Counted from the first letter of the stretch, positions 1 through 12,083 are shown. The stretch: DNA of 64,000 bases from Chinchilla lanigera (GCF_000276665.1 NW_004955447.1:9801424-9865423); one strand, 5' to 3'. The notes: a model not told the origin generated them from the letters alone. A program made the numbers and translations.

Positions 1-638
1 CATTTCACTTTCATTGTCTGGAGAGTGAAGTATAATTGATTGACACATACAACTTACAGCATCGATGTTTGGGTGGACATTCCTTCCCTTGAAATGCACG
101 TGTAAATGCAGTGGTTCAGGGTCAAGCGCCTGCAAAACCATCACAGTGCCCGTAAGGACAGCTGAGGTGCTGCAGCGTGTGAGCGGTTGAACGGCAGCGG
201 CTGGGGCTGCCCTCCGCCCTCACTGTGTCGCGGGCTGCCCTTGCCCTCCTTTCTCCATTAACGTGGTCACTTGCTTCAGTTTTCAATTCATCCGCTCAGT
301 TTGTACAGCGTATCAGCATCTTTCAGGCTTCTTTTGTGTCATGCAAGGTGAATAAAAATGCAGTGGTGACCTGATTCTTCCGATCAAAATGCAGAAAACT
401 CCCAAGTACAGAAGCAGAAGTTGAAAACAATGAGACAGCCAAAGAAATTTAATAAACAACTTATAATGTGGGGAGTAATTACCCTGCCAATTTTCCCTAA
501 TAAAAACTGATACATATTAAAAGAGATTCCATCACCGAGTAATTCACTCAATCACTCCAGGCCTGTTGAAAGTTCACCATGGCTTAATACTAGCGTGCTC
601 AGATTAAAACCATGAGAAAGACAGATTTCTGTTTCTTA
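1..638. other. Unique non-coding sequence with a small CpG-rich spot
   Basis: No repeat or gene is recognised. Positions about 165-240 are notably richer in G+C and CpG than the surroundings, with roughly eight CpGs in 75 bases. There is no clear exon, start codon context or splice pair. The rest is ordinary AT-rich DNA. Confidence 0.5.
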
Positions 639-1150
639 AGGAGCTTACATTTTAGTAGACATATACTGCCAAATAACCTAACTCCAATGTTATGAGAGAA
701 GGTTATCATGGGAGAAATATGGATTAACTAAATACCGAAAAAGAAAAAGAAAGTTTTCTGTTGCACTTTAAAAGAGCATCTCTCTGAAATTTGGAGGTCA
801 GTAAAAGCTTCCTGTTAAAAATGAAAGCTAAACTGAGACAGTAAGTATGAATAAATTCTAGGCAGAAAAGAATACAGGTTAAAATTTCAGCATCTGTAGT
901 GTATGGAAGCCAAGACAGGAAGTGCAAGTTTGGTCTGGCTGAAGCATAGAGGAATAAAAGTGGGTAAAGGAAGAGAAGAGGAGGAGAGTACAGAGAGTAC
1001 AAAGAGTACAAAGGCGGAGCTAAATGAGGCAGGAGTTATATGATATCATGAAGCAACTTCGACTCAATCCTGTGGCCAACAGGCCACTGAAGTACTTATG
1101 CACATTCACCCTACGTACTAACGTGGCAGTGAATTGGATGTGGTTAAAAT
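639..1150 (-). mobile_element. LINE L2 relic (minus strand), diverged
   Basis: The plus strand reads like the reverse complement of an L2 3' part: a 'ggagcttacattttagtagac' type segment near 640-660, then a purine-rich stretch and a 'cctgtggccaacaggccactgaa' type segment near 1069-1091. It is heavily diverged and its borders are soft. It includes a short tandem 'gagagtaca'-type repeat at 985-1014. No coding capacity remains. Confidence 0.45.
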
Positions 1151-1439
1151 TGGGAGAATGGTAAAAATTCTAAGTATGACGTTTCCATAATAATCTAACC
1201 AAGTAACACACTAACATATTCACAATGAAAGTGGAAGAAGTTGACACAGTGGACAGGTGTTTAGGAGAGAGAACAAATCTCATTTTCCCAGACAACTATG
1301 ACATACTGGAAGGGGAAAGATGATTCCCAGATTCCTAACACAAGCAGCGCCTGATATTCCTAGTAGTGACACAGTAACTATTAGACCAAGACTGTGCATA
1401 GCATGTGCTACTCCGCTAGCTACTCAGGTTATTTTTTAA

Positions 1440-1600
1440 GAGTTTCTAACTTTTCAACAACTCTAAATCCTTATATCAGAATGAGCAAACACATACATCC
1501 TACGTGTGGTGTGCCAGCCTTTGCAGACAATACCTTTAGAGATGGAGCTAAGGTGCAAAGGTGGTAGCGCTGGGCCTCAATCCAGTATGACGGGTGTTCT
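1440..1600 (-). mobile_element. Possible MIR SINE relic (minus strand)
   Basis: A segment with 'caacaactctaaatcctta' followed by 'agagatggagctaaggtgcaaaggtggtagcgc' and 'ctgggcctcaatccagtatgac' resembles a decayed MIR in reverse orientation. The match is weak and could be chance. Confidence 0.3.
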
Positions 1601-1957
1601 TTTAAAGGGAGATTTGAACCTGTAGAGCTGCCAGGGATGTGCACACAATGGGGGAAAGGCCACCAGAGAGCATATCAAATAGCTACTGGCAAGCCAGGAG
1701 AGAGTTCTGCGGACAAACCAACCCTGCTGCCTCCTGGAACTTAGACTTGCTTTACACAGAAGAGTGAAGAAATAAATTTCCAATATTTAGACCAACAAGT
1801 TCTGGTATTCCATTATGATAGCTCGAACAGAATATATTCATCTAAAGAGCAAATATACCATTAGCACATGGGAAATGAATCATACTTACCACAGATCGTG
1901 TTAAAGTCCAGTATAGCATACACAGTAAAAACACACATTTTAAGAGTGAATAGAAAA

Positions 1958-2305
1958 TACAGGTGCCCCTCTTTCTCTACAGATTCTGTATCTCTGGATT
2001 CAGTGAACCGCATATAGAAAAATATGCCGTTTTAATTATGTTTTATTCAACTCATACCCATTTTTTTCCAGTCATTACTTCCTAACTACATAAAATTTAC
2101 ACTATTTTACACTATTACATTATTTTACATTAGATTACACTATTTTACATCTGTATATGGAATCTACAGATGATTTAAAGCATGGAGGAGAATGTACACA
2201 GGTTATATATAAATGTGTTCCATTTTATATAAGGAATCTGAGCATCCCTGGATTACCTAGGTCCCTATCATGGAACCCCTAGGGATGCTGAAGGATAATT
2301 ATACT
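1958..2305. mobile_element. Tigger-type non-autonomous DNA transposon (MITE)
   Basis: Both ends and the interior match an old Tc1/mariner-Tigger derivative found across placental mammals. It starts 'acaggtgcccctctttctc', has 'ggattcagtgaaccgcatat' inside the left end, then 'ctacagatgatttaaagcatg', 'ggttatatataaatg' and 'ccattttatataaggaatc', and ends with 'gagcatccctggatt' and 'aaccctagggatgctgaagg'-like sequence. The interior holds a short degenerate 'acactatttt' tandem (about 2098-2150). It has no transposase, about 350 bp, and was inactive before rodents diversified. Confidence 0.75.
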
Positions 2306-3214
2306 ATGTTATAACAAATAATCTTTCTCGGTTAATGCCTTTGCAAATAATTTCAGCATTTGTTCAGGCCAATGAGAAAACTCTCAAGAAACTAATGATA
2401 AGAGACTAGGTTATTTAGAAACTAAACCCGCTAAACTAACGATCTCAAGCAGGGATTATAGCGTATCCTAAGGATAGTGTCCCCATCTCCGTAAGACACC
2501 CCCCATCCCAATTCCAAGGAAGATGATGCACTTTCTCAATAAAATTACCCACTCATCCACTAGCCCATCCTACAACCAGACTACTGTACCTCAAACCTGT
2601 TCTGGGAAATTTCTATGATGACTGTGAACCTCCAACACATTTTTAAAGTTTTTGTTACTTCCTGGTAGCTGTAGCAGCTTTCTTTTTTCAATTAGCTTTC
2701 TGAAATGAAACAAATGTCTCATCATTTTATCAACAATAGTTTCATTATTTTTCAGTGGGCTGAAATAATTTACACTAATTAGTTCTACCATCCCAAATTC
2801 ATAATAATTTATGTAGATTAAGCTCACGTATTAGAATATTTCTCTTTTAAAAATTAACATACTGTCTCCAGGATTTTCTATTGTTTGCACTATTGGCTAA
2901 AACAAACTAAAAGTGACAGTTGTGTGTATCAAATGAGAAGCATAGAATTTACAAATAACATCCAAGAATTTTTTTAAAAATGTGCACGTGGTTGCTCAAC
3001 AAAGTTTGAAATGTTACTTCCAAATCAGTTACTAAAAATTTCAGAGATACTCATGTGGAAAGAAATAAGAACAATTTAAAACGTGTCTTTTCTGTACTCC
3101 TGCAACATATTTTACCAATTTTAGGACATATTCTGTGTTTCAGTATTAGTACAGTTATTTGCAGTTATCCTATACTCCTGCATGCACTACAGAAACTTTT
3201 GAAAATAACCTTGA
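2306..3214. other. Unique AT-rich non-coding sequence
   Basis: No recognisable repeat, RNA or exon. The short ORFs here have no family features. Confidence 0.5.
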
Positions 3215-3303
3215 GGCTGGGGGACACAGCTCAGTGGCAGGACACACTAACCATGGACAAAGCCCCAGGTTTAATCCCTAGCAATGCAAAATTAAGAGAA
3301 AAT
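3215..3303 (+). mobile_element. ID-type tRNA-derived SINE
   Basis: A diverged copy beginning 'ggctgggggacacagctcag'. The A-box-like 'cagctcagtgg' and B-box-like 'ggtttaatccc' are visible and the copy ends in an A-rich tail. This family descends from a tRNA (tRNA-Ala in the published ID literature) and was moved by L1 machinery. Confidence 0.75.
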
Positions 3304-3997
3304 TGAAAATTTTACATTTTTTATTTTAGTTAATACATAGTACCATTCAAAATGTCTATGTCCAATATGTATTTCAAGACTGAAAGAAACCAAATACACT
3401 GCTGTGTAAGTTATTACTAAAAATCAAAGCAATATCTCTAGAAAGCTAATGATAGAGACCACAGAAATAAATGTAGTATTATTCCTGTCAGTGAGATCTG
3501 AAATACATTCATCAACCAGTCTTTATCATTTGTGTCAATTTTATTAGGTAACTGAACTTACAGTGAAGGAAAAATCCGCAAGGAGTTTTTACTCTTTTTT
3601 AATTATTCACACCAAAGGACAAATTCAAGCCATTAATCCATGCTTGAAAAAGATGGCACACTACCTTTGTAAAAGATAGTTCCACAGGGATTAATTTACA
3701 AAATCAACACAATGGAAAATGTAATATTAGACGTCTGAAGCAAAAATACTTAAAACCGCTGGCATAAAGTAATCCAGTCTTTCTCAACATAGTGGTTTGA
3801 GAGTCTCATAGAAAATTCGAGGCTCCAAACTCTTGTTTGGTTGTGATCAGAATTTCTGTGCTCTACTCAGAAATCTTCCACATGTCTAACCTATTGAGTA
3901 ATTTAAGACGTGTACCTGTGTATGTTGTGGGTACAACCAAGGCAGTAGTCAAAAAGGATCAAAAGAAAGGAAGAGAGAGAGAAAAGGGGAAAAAATG
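3304..3997. other. Unique AT-rich non-coding sequence
   Basis: Nothing recognised apart from a short purine run at 3963-3996. Confidence 0.5.
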
Positions 3998-4092
3998 AGG
4001 GCTTGGAATGCAGCTCCGATGTATAACTTACAGGCATTGGGACCTGGATTCAGTCCTCAGGATCACAAAACAAAAAGAGAAAAAAAAAAATT
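3998..4092 (+). mobile_element. ID-type SINE, old copy
   Basis: A diverged tRNA-derived SINE: 'gggcttggaatgcagctc' head, B-box-like 'ggattcagtcc', then an A-rich tail ending in A11. There is no clean target-site duplication. Confidence 0.6.
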
Positions 4093-4332
4093 ATAAAAGA
4101 TAAAAAGCATTTTACTGCTAATGTGACAGTTTTATGACAGTCTTCAAAATAAAGAACTTAAAGCATTTAATATGCAAATCATAATGTAAACAGCATGGCA
4201 ATCAAATTACGAATTTTTGTGTGCTTTGGCTGACAGAAATTAGATTCTGAAATTCAGAGTGAACTGTCTAACGTTGGTTGCTGCATATGTAAACGTCTCC
4301 ATCTTTGTTTTGATTTGTTGTGGTTTTGGTTT

Positions 4333-4490
4333 TGGTACCAAGGATCGAAACCAAGGTCCTTCACACTGGTCTATACCCTCGGCTGACTTTTAATTTTCAG
4401 TTTTGAGACAGGGTTTCTTTAAGTCTCTAAATTGCCCAGGCTCTCCTTGAACTTGAGATCCTCCTGGCTCAGTTTCCCAGAATGAAAGGA
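4333..4490 (-). mobile_element. B1+ID dimeric SINE, truncated (minus strand)
   Basis: On the plus strand an ID reverse complement (4333-4387: 'ggtaccaaggatcgaaacc', 'cttcacactggtctatacc') is followed by a T-rich linker. A B1 reverse complement follows (4403-4480: 'gagacagggtttctt', 'gcccaggctctccttgaac', 'gatcctcctggctcag'). On the minus strand this reads B1 then ID, the arrangement of the dimeric B1-dID SINEs described from several non-murid rodents. The B1 head is missing, and a second dimer abuts at about 4495. Confidence 0.75.
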
Positions 4491-4494
4491 TTCG

Positions 4495-4545
4495 GTAGGG
4501 TTGAACCCAAAACCTTCATGTTCAGCTACACCTCCAGCCATTGCT
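4495..4545 (-). mobile_element. ID half of a second B1+ID dimer (minus strand)
   Basis: 'gggttgaacccaaaacc' and 'cagctacacctccagcc' are the reverse complement of an ID body. Its B1 partner lies at 4716-4812, separated by a (TTCCG)n repeat, so the two halves most likely belong to one SINE. Confidence 0.65.
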
Positions 4546-4715
4546 TTGTTCTGCTCTGTTCGGTTCCGTTCGGTTCCGGTTCCGTTCGGTTCCGGTTCCG
4601 TTCCGTTTGGTTCCGTTCCATTCCGTTCCGTTCCCTTCCCTTCTGTTCCGTTCCCTTCAGTTCCGTTCTGTTCCCTTCTGTTCCGTTCCGTTCCCCTCCG
4701 CTCTGTTCTGTTCTG
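4546..4715. repeat. (TTCCG)n pentanucleotide repeat, about 170 bp, imperfect
   Basis: Variants of GTTCC/GTTCT/TTCCG repeat throughout. The repeat sits where the T-rich linker joins the ID and B1 halves of a dimeric SINE, so it probably grew from that linker. Because the unit is five bases with no stop word, several frames on both strands stay open; the resulting low-complexity ORFs are not genes. Confidence 0.9.
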
Positions 4716-4812
4716 TTTTTGAGACAAGGTCTCACTAAGTTGTGAGGTGGGACTCAACCGTGCCATCCTACTGCCTTACTCTCACAAGTGCTGGGATCAC
4801 CACGCCCGGCCA
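4716..4812 (-). mobile_element. B1 half of the split dimeric SINE (minus strand)
   Basis: 'ttgagacaaggtctcactaa', 'cacaagtgctgggatcacc' and 'accacgcccggcc' are the reverse complement of a 7SL-derived B1, here with a degraded middle. It ends at the B1 5' head near 4812. Confidence 0.8.
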
Positions 4813-5949
4813 GTGTCTGGGTTGTTTCGGTCCTGCACAGTAGGTTGACACAAGAAGGAAACTAGAGCAAGGAGTGAGGTTTGCATGAAATGGAACACTA
4901 GAAAGATTTTTTCTAAAAGTGACGAAATTCGAGAGCAAAGCAAGGACCCACCCTGAGCTTCGAGAATATAGACGGATAGGGGCCTCTGTTGGCCTCTGAG
5001 CTGGATTATCACAGGTGGGAGAGGAAGTGTTGCTTGGGTCAGGAAATAGCAACATCGGGGTTTGATAGCTTCCTCGTGGGCAGCCAGCCACCATACAGTC
5101 ATGTGGATTTTCAAATACCGAATCCTCCTGCTGCCAGCAATTGGGAAAGACATTTTCCGTGGTAAATATAGTATCATTTGAACCCAGAGACTATTTCTTG
5201 CAGCAATGCACAGTTTTTTCCCAATGTGAAATAAAGTTGCCATTTTGTTCCTAATAGCAGCTATTGGAGCAACCAACACACACAAGTCCCTCGCGGTGTT
5301 CCCTCAAATGGACACCACTGGATACTACAGAACGCATAGGATTTGCAAGAATGCATTCGTATCACTAAATGCACGGTACTTCTTTGTCTTGTATGATTAT
5401 TGATAGGTCACAGGAACAATGGCGTACAAGTAAATGACAATAAGTAATATTCTGACCTTGACCAGACAGGACCCTCCAATAGTCTTAGAGAAAACTGATT
5501 AACCATCACTGCAGTATTTAGGACCAGTAAGTCGAAGGCATTCCTGTAACAAAAATATCATGGCAATGTTATTTTTACTCTTGTTTAAATTCCTCACTAA
5601 TTCTCTTATGGCCAGTTAGAAATTCAACAAAAATATGACCTAAAGAATCAGAAACACATGCTTAGTTTGTAAGTTAACAATTTTGAAATAGACTGGGATC
5701 TTTGACCTGCAGAATCTTTTTTTTTTTCCTGCAATACTGTAGCTGTATAACGGATATAGATTCCTCCCAATGAAATGAGGGAACATTGCAGATGGAAGAG
5801 TTAAGGGTTTATCTTGCAGAGATAATAGGTGTTAGAATCACAATACCATAGCATTTCCATTAAGCAAGCATGACTCTTGTTTCTTGCAAACAAACCAGGT
5901 GATAATTTGAAAATTTTGCACCTATATTGGCATCGGCAACAGTATTTGT
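4813..5949. other. Unique non-coding sequence
   Basis: No repeat or exon is recognised with confidence. Two overlapping minus-strand ORFs (162 and 108 codons) lie in the first half. They use different frames, have no recognisable domain, and have no supporting promoter or splice structure. Confidence 0.45.
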
Positions 5950-6080
5950 CACAAAGATTAAACAGCTTGGAGCTGGGGATTTAGCTCAGCGGCACAGCGC
6001 CTGCCTGGCAAGAGCAAGGTCGTGAGTTCGATTCCCGGTACCAGAAAACAAAAACAAAAAAACCACAAAGATTAAACAGC
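5950..6080 (+). mobile_element. ID-type SINE with perfect 17-bp target-site duplication
   Basis: The element (about 5967-6063) has the tRNA-like A box 'tagctcagcgg', B box 'gagttcgattcc', and a short A/C-rich tail. It is flanked by identical 17-bp copies of 'cacaaagattaaacagc' at 5950-5966 and 6064-6080. The intact duplication and near-consensus body mark one of the youngest insertions in the window. Known biology: such SINEs are moved by L1 endonuclease and reverse transcriptase. Confidence 0.92.
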
Positions 6081-7997
6081 AATATTCTCCCAGTTTGTGT
6101 CTCTGTGGCTTGCATGGAATACTTGTTGATGACATCTCCTGTATCAGGAACAGTATCAATACAAGATGCACTTACGCATACAAACACATTCACACACACA
6201 ATATGGATAAGGGGAGAGTTTTACTAAGTAGATGCTAAATTCAGATGATTTTATTATTAGATTTTTTTCAAAAATTCAGTTTCTATCAAACATTTGAGAT
6301 GATTTTGAGTATTTTCCTTTGCAGAAAATTTTGTACTTGGAAGCTGTTTCCTAATAATTGTCACTTGAGCTTTACTTCAGAAATTTGAATGTATTTTCTA
6401 AAGATTATTTTTAAATTAGAGCTACACAATTTTACATACATATATAAATAATAGGATGTACCACAATTGTCATTCTGGAATGGATATAAGGCATGTATGC
6501 TTACTTTTTGTTATTATAAAATATATAACAAAACAACATTTTATTACTTATTATAACCTGGAGAATCAACACACTTTATTTAAAAAGTCATAAAATTTCC
6601 TTTTCTTTAGCAAAGTGAAATTTGTTAAATTCACTCTTTCCTGCTTACGTCAATAAAAGGTTGCTCTGATTGGTTTGAAAATGAAAATTCTCCCATCAAT
6701 CCAGACGCACTTTGTGTTACTATGGACCTCCATCCATAGGCTTGGCCCAGCTGTTTTACCTTGCTTTCCCTAAATTCTCCTGCACCTCTGACTGGCATTC
6801 TGTGCCCCTTTCAGAATGCCCTGATTGCCCCTCCCTGAGTTTCCTGATATCTTTCTTTTAGTAGCTCACAATTGCATGCGCTGAGCTACCTGGGTGACAT
6901 TGCTAATGAGCAGATCAAGAAACGTTATTAACAATATGTACTGAAATGATCTTCATTATGTTACACAATTATATAAAAATAAATAAAATTTAGTAAATTA
7001 TATCACAATAAAATTTAGTAAAAATATTCTATGTTAATCAGAAGCTTCTTAAAGAAATAGCTGTCTAGAGAAAATTAGCTTTATTAATACAGTGCTAGAA
7101 ATTATGAAAACAAATTATCTTCAAAGCATAGCATCAGGTACAATACAGTTGCATATTTGTCTATATCTCAATTATTGTTGTGCCAGTTTAAACTGCCTGC
7201 TGCTCCAAACTCAGGTGTTCTATGACTCTGGTGCAGTGAACCTGAAGCAGCCTCTGCAGGGGAGCTCCTCATATGGCGGAGGTCAGCTCACAAGGCTTGA
7301 GAATTTTTTGACCTGTTTGTTCACTCAGAAGTTCCCAGAAATGTCCTGAGAACATTTAGTAAATTAGTTGATTCCAGAATGCTTATTTCTTTCAACTAAC
7401 TTTTCCATTTCTTCAGAATAAAGGTGGCTTTGAGGAGCTGGGAGCTTGGCAGACAGGAAGGATCAATCATGGAGAAAAATCAGTGCACAAGAGGATCACA
7501 GGACTTGAGCAGAAACAAGTAGCTAGGTGGTTTCAGGGAGAGTTCGAAGTCTGTGCCAGCAGAGTCAGGGAAGTCAGAGAGAAAAGAAGGAGGAGAATGA
7601 AAATCATCAAGAAGAGTATAGAAAATAATAAGTAGCAGATATTACAATAATAAAAGTATTGTAACAACACTGCAGAAATAAATTTGCATATTCAAATAAG
7701 GAAGGAAAAGTTTCTTAGTTTCTGCTCATTTCTAAGAGATGTCTTGGGACTGTGTAGATCAGAAACATTTCAAAGTCCTCTTTCTTGAGTCAGATGAACT
7801 GAGTCCTGATGCACACTGACAGATTGGAAGTGGACAGGCTCTTGTCTCAGAGCTCTGTGGATACATCGGAATGCATACATTCTACAAGTGTTTAATTCCA
7901 TTCACTAACAACAAAAAATACTTAGCACTCTGTGTCAGCCTCTGCACCACGGGAGGAAGAACTGTGTTGGTGGAGACTTAAGCTGAGAGTGGCTCTG
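6081..7997. other. Unique non-coding sequence
   Basis: About 1.9 kb without a recognised repeat, RNA or exon. It is AT-rich until about 6670 and more balanced after 7200. The 85-codon ORF at 7092-7349 has no family feature. Confidence 0.45.
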
Positions 7998-8114
7998 CAG
8001 AGCATTTTCTTGTTTTGTTTTATTTTTGGTAGTGGAATTGAACTCAGGACCTTGCCCTTGCCAGGTAGGTGCTTGTGCCGCTGGGCTATATCCCCGGCCC
8101 ACAGAGCATCTTTT
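7998..8114 (-). mobile_element. ID-type SINE (minus strand)
   Basis: T-rich tail at about 8011-8028, then 'gtggaattgaactcaggacc' (B box, reverse) and 'gctgggctatatccccggcc' (A box and head, reverse). The flanks share an imperfect duplication 'cagagcattttct' / 'cagagcatctttt' (7998-8010 and 8102-8114). Confidence 0.85.
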
Positions 8115-9185
8115 GAAAGGTCTCTGTGACATACTTCTCTTCAAGCGTTCCCAAGCCTTCAGTGAAATCTTGTAAAACATCACAACACAACCTGTTCTTG
8201 GTGATTCGTGTGCAGAACTAAAAGATCAGCTCTCTGCCCAAAGTGAGAAGCAATTTGGACCAGCAACAGCTGCCTAGAGGAAGTTAGACTGCAAACAAAA
8301 GACAATGTGGCAGAGCGCAGGTCACGGGATGAACTGAGGCACATGCACTGCAGGTTTCTAGAGCTAACGGTTGCTGTAGGTGGAAAATAATAACTGAAAC
8401 AGATAGAAGTGTGTGCACTGCCTGGGGGTTGCCAGAAGTTCTCAGGAAGAAAGCTCATGAAAGTCTGAACATACTGTAGTCAGTGGAAGTCAACCTATCT
8501 ATGTATTGTGCATTAGGAGGAACGGTCACTTGGAATACAATCTACTGAATCCTTGGGTATTTGGTTGGCATTATCATTAGACTGATACCTACATATAGAG
8601 CTATGTATATTATGAACATATATTCATCTCTGTAAAACAGTAAAGTAGGCCTAAGACCTGTGTTAATTTAGATTATGTTACCAGTTTAAAAGTCCATGGC
8701 TTGAAAAAACTTAAAGGCTCTACAGCTCTCAAAGTAAGTAATACTAGGTGTTTACCTATTCATTTGAACTTTTAAAGTCCTCTACTTCACACCTTCCCTT
8801 TCCAGGTAAAATCTTTATAAGTAAAACTACTATTTCACACTTATCCTAATAATCTCTGACATTTAGTACGCTCAGTGACAGTAAAACTAACCCAGCTCCA
8901 TAGCCAATCCTGAAGTGAATCTGAACACCACTCTTGAACTATGTGTGAGTCTAGATCATGCATAGTTCAGCATACGAGGTGGACAAGACAAGAATCAATA
9001 AGGAAATAAAATGAAGAGAAAAAATTTTAATGATAGAGGTGTCTTTCTCTTCTCTTTTCCTCTACTTTAAATAGCAATGCAGTTCTAGGTGGATTGTAAG
9101 CATTAATAGCCTCTATTATGGATATTCCCACACCTGTATGTACACAAATAAAATCACTTAGCATATTATAGCCCTATCTTTTTGT
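8115..9185. other. Unique non-coding sequence
   Basis: No recognised repeat or exon. The 92-codon minus-strand ORF (8180-8458) shows no family feature. Confidence 0.45.
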
Positions 9186-9605
9186 ATCAGTCGGGGTTTT
9201 ACTAGAGAAACAAAGATAATACAAGATATATAAATGTATATGAGTTTACAAGACTGGCTTATAGTGACCACCCACAGAGTTGGATGAAAAGGTGTGCAGA
9301 GGGTATCTGCACACTGGAAACCAAAGGATTCAGTTGAAGGTCTGGAACTCACCGCAGCATCTTGTAGAAGTCCGTATCAGGAGTTCAATGGGGCTGTGAG
9401 AGATGGAAGGCTGAAGAGTGCGCTGGAAACCGGGACACAAGGTGAGGGTGACTGGAGTCCTCCAAAGAAACAGAAGCAGATCTGTCCTTCCTCGTTTCTC
9501 CTTGACACCGTCCAGGCAGCCATCTGCCTTAGGGTGTGGAATTGCGGAACCAGTTTAATGAAGCTTCTCTTACTCAAAGTGATACAATCAGTCAACCATC
9601 ATACT
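9186..9605 (-). mobile_element. ERVL/MaLR-type LTR (minus strand), MLT-like
   Basis: The plus strand begins with 'cagtcggggttttactagag' followed by 'aaacaaagataatac', the reverse complement of a common mammalian LTR 3' end. It closes near 'cagtcaaccatcatac', the reverse complement of the 'TGATGGTTGACTG' LTR start. No internal retroviral sequence is attached, so it looks like a solo LTR. A 142-codon ORF overlaps it and is not a gene. Confidence 0.65.
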
Positions 9606-10452
9606 CTTAAAAAGAAATTGTATCTTTTATGCCCATTTATCCTATGCATTACTCCAAAAGGAACTGAAAAGAAGACATTTTTATTTATACCGAAGAAAAC
9701 TAATGTGAAAATTCTTACCTAAAATGTTGCTTGTAAAGATTTCAATGCCACATATTTTCCTCCCTTTGACTGTATAGTGACTCAAGAAAATACAATATAT
9801 TAAAAAAAACAAAAATACTGTGATATGGTTTTATCCTTTTCGTACATGTGTACTAACTTTATGTTTGAAGATACATCTTCTGAATTTGTATGTTCAGAAT
9901 CTTACAAAGTAAGAAATAACAAAGACTAATAATTTTTGTTCTTAAGAAATAAAAATATCTAATTATTAGGACCAGTATTGATGTAAAATAATTAGTTCAG
10001 GAATGTTAAAAATAAAAATGGATGGTGATTGTTCTTAATAATTTCATAATTATTGTACTCTCTCTAGGACCTTGTATTCCTATAGATTTATTACCATGTT
10101 AAATTAATAGAATATGACTACATCTTCAAGAAATATGCATTTCTTCCAATTTAAATTTGTTCTAAGATTTCATATAATTGTAATTTTTTCAGGCAGGACT
10201 ATAAATTGCACGACTTTAAAAGTTGTGCTTCAGCCTCCAAATTTCTTTGTACCTAATTTACCTTTGCAAGTTACTAAGTAGCTGGGTAAATTTTCTTTTA
10301 CTCACGAAGAATGAACCGCTTCCAAAACGTGATTCAAGTTTCTGTCAGAAGGAACTGGATTAAAGCAATGCGGAGAATAAATGAGTAATTAAGTAAAGTC
10401 TCTTTTACATTGACACTGAGCTTTTTTCTAAATAGAAGAATAAAAGTGTAGC
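9606..10452. other. Unique AT-rich non-coding sequence
   Basis: Nothing recognised. Confidence 0.5.
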
Positions 10453-10848
10453 TGTGTTAGTGGCATTCTCATCCCTGAGGCACAACACCCAGCACCCACA
10501 CAGTAAAGGAGGAGACATTTGTTTTGACTCACAGTTTGAAGAGCTTTCAGCCCATAATGCACTGGCTCCAGGACAGGAGGCACCTTGCAGGGGCACTGCG
10601 GGGAAACTGCTCAGGGCAGGCAAATGCCAAACAGAGAGAACCGGAAGAGCAGGGGCGGGACACACCCCCAGGCCACGCCCTCAGGGACCACCTCTAGTGG
10701 ACCATCTACCAGGCTCCGCCTCCCAACGTCACCCGAGAGGTAAACTCATCTGAGGTGAGTATCACGCCCCGTGAACAAATCACCTCCCAACAACCCTGCC
10801 CGTGAGCACGGGAGGCTTTGGGAGTACAACTAGATAGCAACCATAACA
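10453..10848 (-). mobile_element. ERVL-MaLR-type LTR (minus strand)
   Basis: The plus strand has the features shared by the other minus-strand LTRs here: 'cagcacccacacagtaaagg' and 'tttgactcacagtttgaag' near one end, and 'gaggctttgggagtacaac' and 'tagcaaccataaca' at the other, which is the reverse of the LTR 5' TGTTATGGTT start. It is GC-richer than its flanks. No exact 5-bp duplication is found, so the borders may be off by a few bases. Confidence 0.75.
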
Positions 10849-11948
10849 CTTTCATATTTCTTTCTCTTTTTTTGCAGTGACAGCTCACCTAATTAACTTC
10901 AAATCTGTGTTGAGAGCAAAAATTTGCTTGTATATCTTTATTTCCTATTCTTACAATCCCCTTGATTCCTAATATATAATTTCAAAAATAGCTTACATTC
11001 TACTCTAAAAAAAATCCTAATTCCCCCCAATTACATTCATTGGTAATTATATCAAATGCTATCATGTAATACAAAAATATCTCAAAGTCTGGCTGTTTGC
11101 TTCATTGGTTAAGAAAGACAACATTATTGTATTGTTGCTTACTTACACAGAGATTCTTACTGAATTTGAGGTTTCAAATGACACACCTGACAGTTTCATT
11201 GTAGTCAGTGATGAGTGCAGCTCAAACTACACAAAGGCCTTTTAATGTCAAAGACAAGGATATCTTGGGTCCTGAAGGCCATCACAGACAGGAAATTGCT
11301 TGCACTGCTTTGAAACAGGGATTTCAGGAAGGAAAGGGAAAAGGCTTTTTGACAAATTGCATTCTTCAAAAACTGTCTATCAATCAAAGGAGGAAAAATT
11401 ATTTAGATTACAGTTTATCTCTTTTAAAGGAAGCATATGGTTATGCCAGGTATTCTCCATGTGAGAGAAGCCCAAGGTTACTAACAATCAGAGGAGGATA
11501 TTCTGAAAAACTTAACGAGTTTTATTCACTCTGTTCAAATTATATTAACTAATTATTACAAGTAATGAAATAAGAATATAAGGAAGGATATCTGTAAATA
11601 TGATTTTAATTCACATTGTTTAAAGAGAAAGGTAAACTCCATGAAAGGTCTGAAATAAATCTGACCTCTAAAATGTAGCCTGAACTTAAAATGCATGTCT
11701 TTAAATGAAGACACGCTCAAGCATCAACCATCAAATCATTTATATGAATCAACCATTTATAACACCTGGTGTGATAAATAAATCACACACACACTTCAAA
11801 AGTCATTCATGCTGAGTGCAGTTTTCCACTCCCCACATTTGTTACTTAAATTGCTCAATAAAATCACAATTATCTGGCAACCAATTAACTGAGCACGTCT
11901 GCTTCCAGAGCAACAAAACCTGGTCTTTCTTTTCCACCTGGGCATAGT
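10849..11948. other. Unique AT-rich non-coding sequence
   Basis: No repeat recognised. A 114-codon plus-strand ORF (11208-11552) has no recognisable domain and I regard it as chance. Confidence 0.45.
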
Positions 11949-11963
11949 CTTTTTTGTTTTTTA

Positions 11964-12035
11964 CTTTTCCTTCTTTCCCTCTTCCTTCTCTCTCTCTTCT
12001 TTCTTCCCTTTCTTTCTCTCTCTCCCCTAGTTTGT

Positions 12036-12083
<48 letters not shown>

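Noticed and set aside
4419..4766. Asn-Gly-Thr-Glu-rich ORFs on both strands
   Set aside because: Produced by the (TTCCG)n repeat, whose five-base unit has no stop in any frame.
4797..5285. 162-codon minus-strand ORF
   Set aside because: No domain, signal or coiled coil that I recognise; another 108-codon ORF overlaps it in a different frame; no splice or promoter evidence.
9294..9722. 142-codon plus-strand ORF
   Set aside because: Runs through a reversed LTR into unique DNA; chance ORF.
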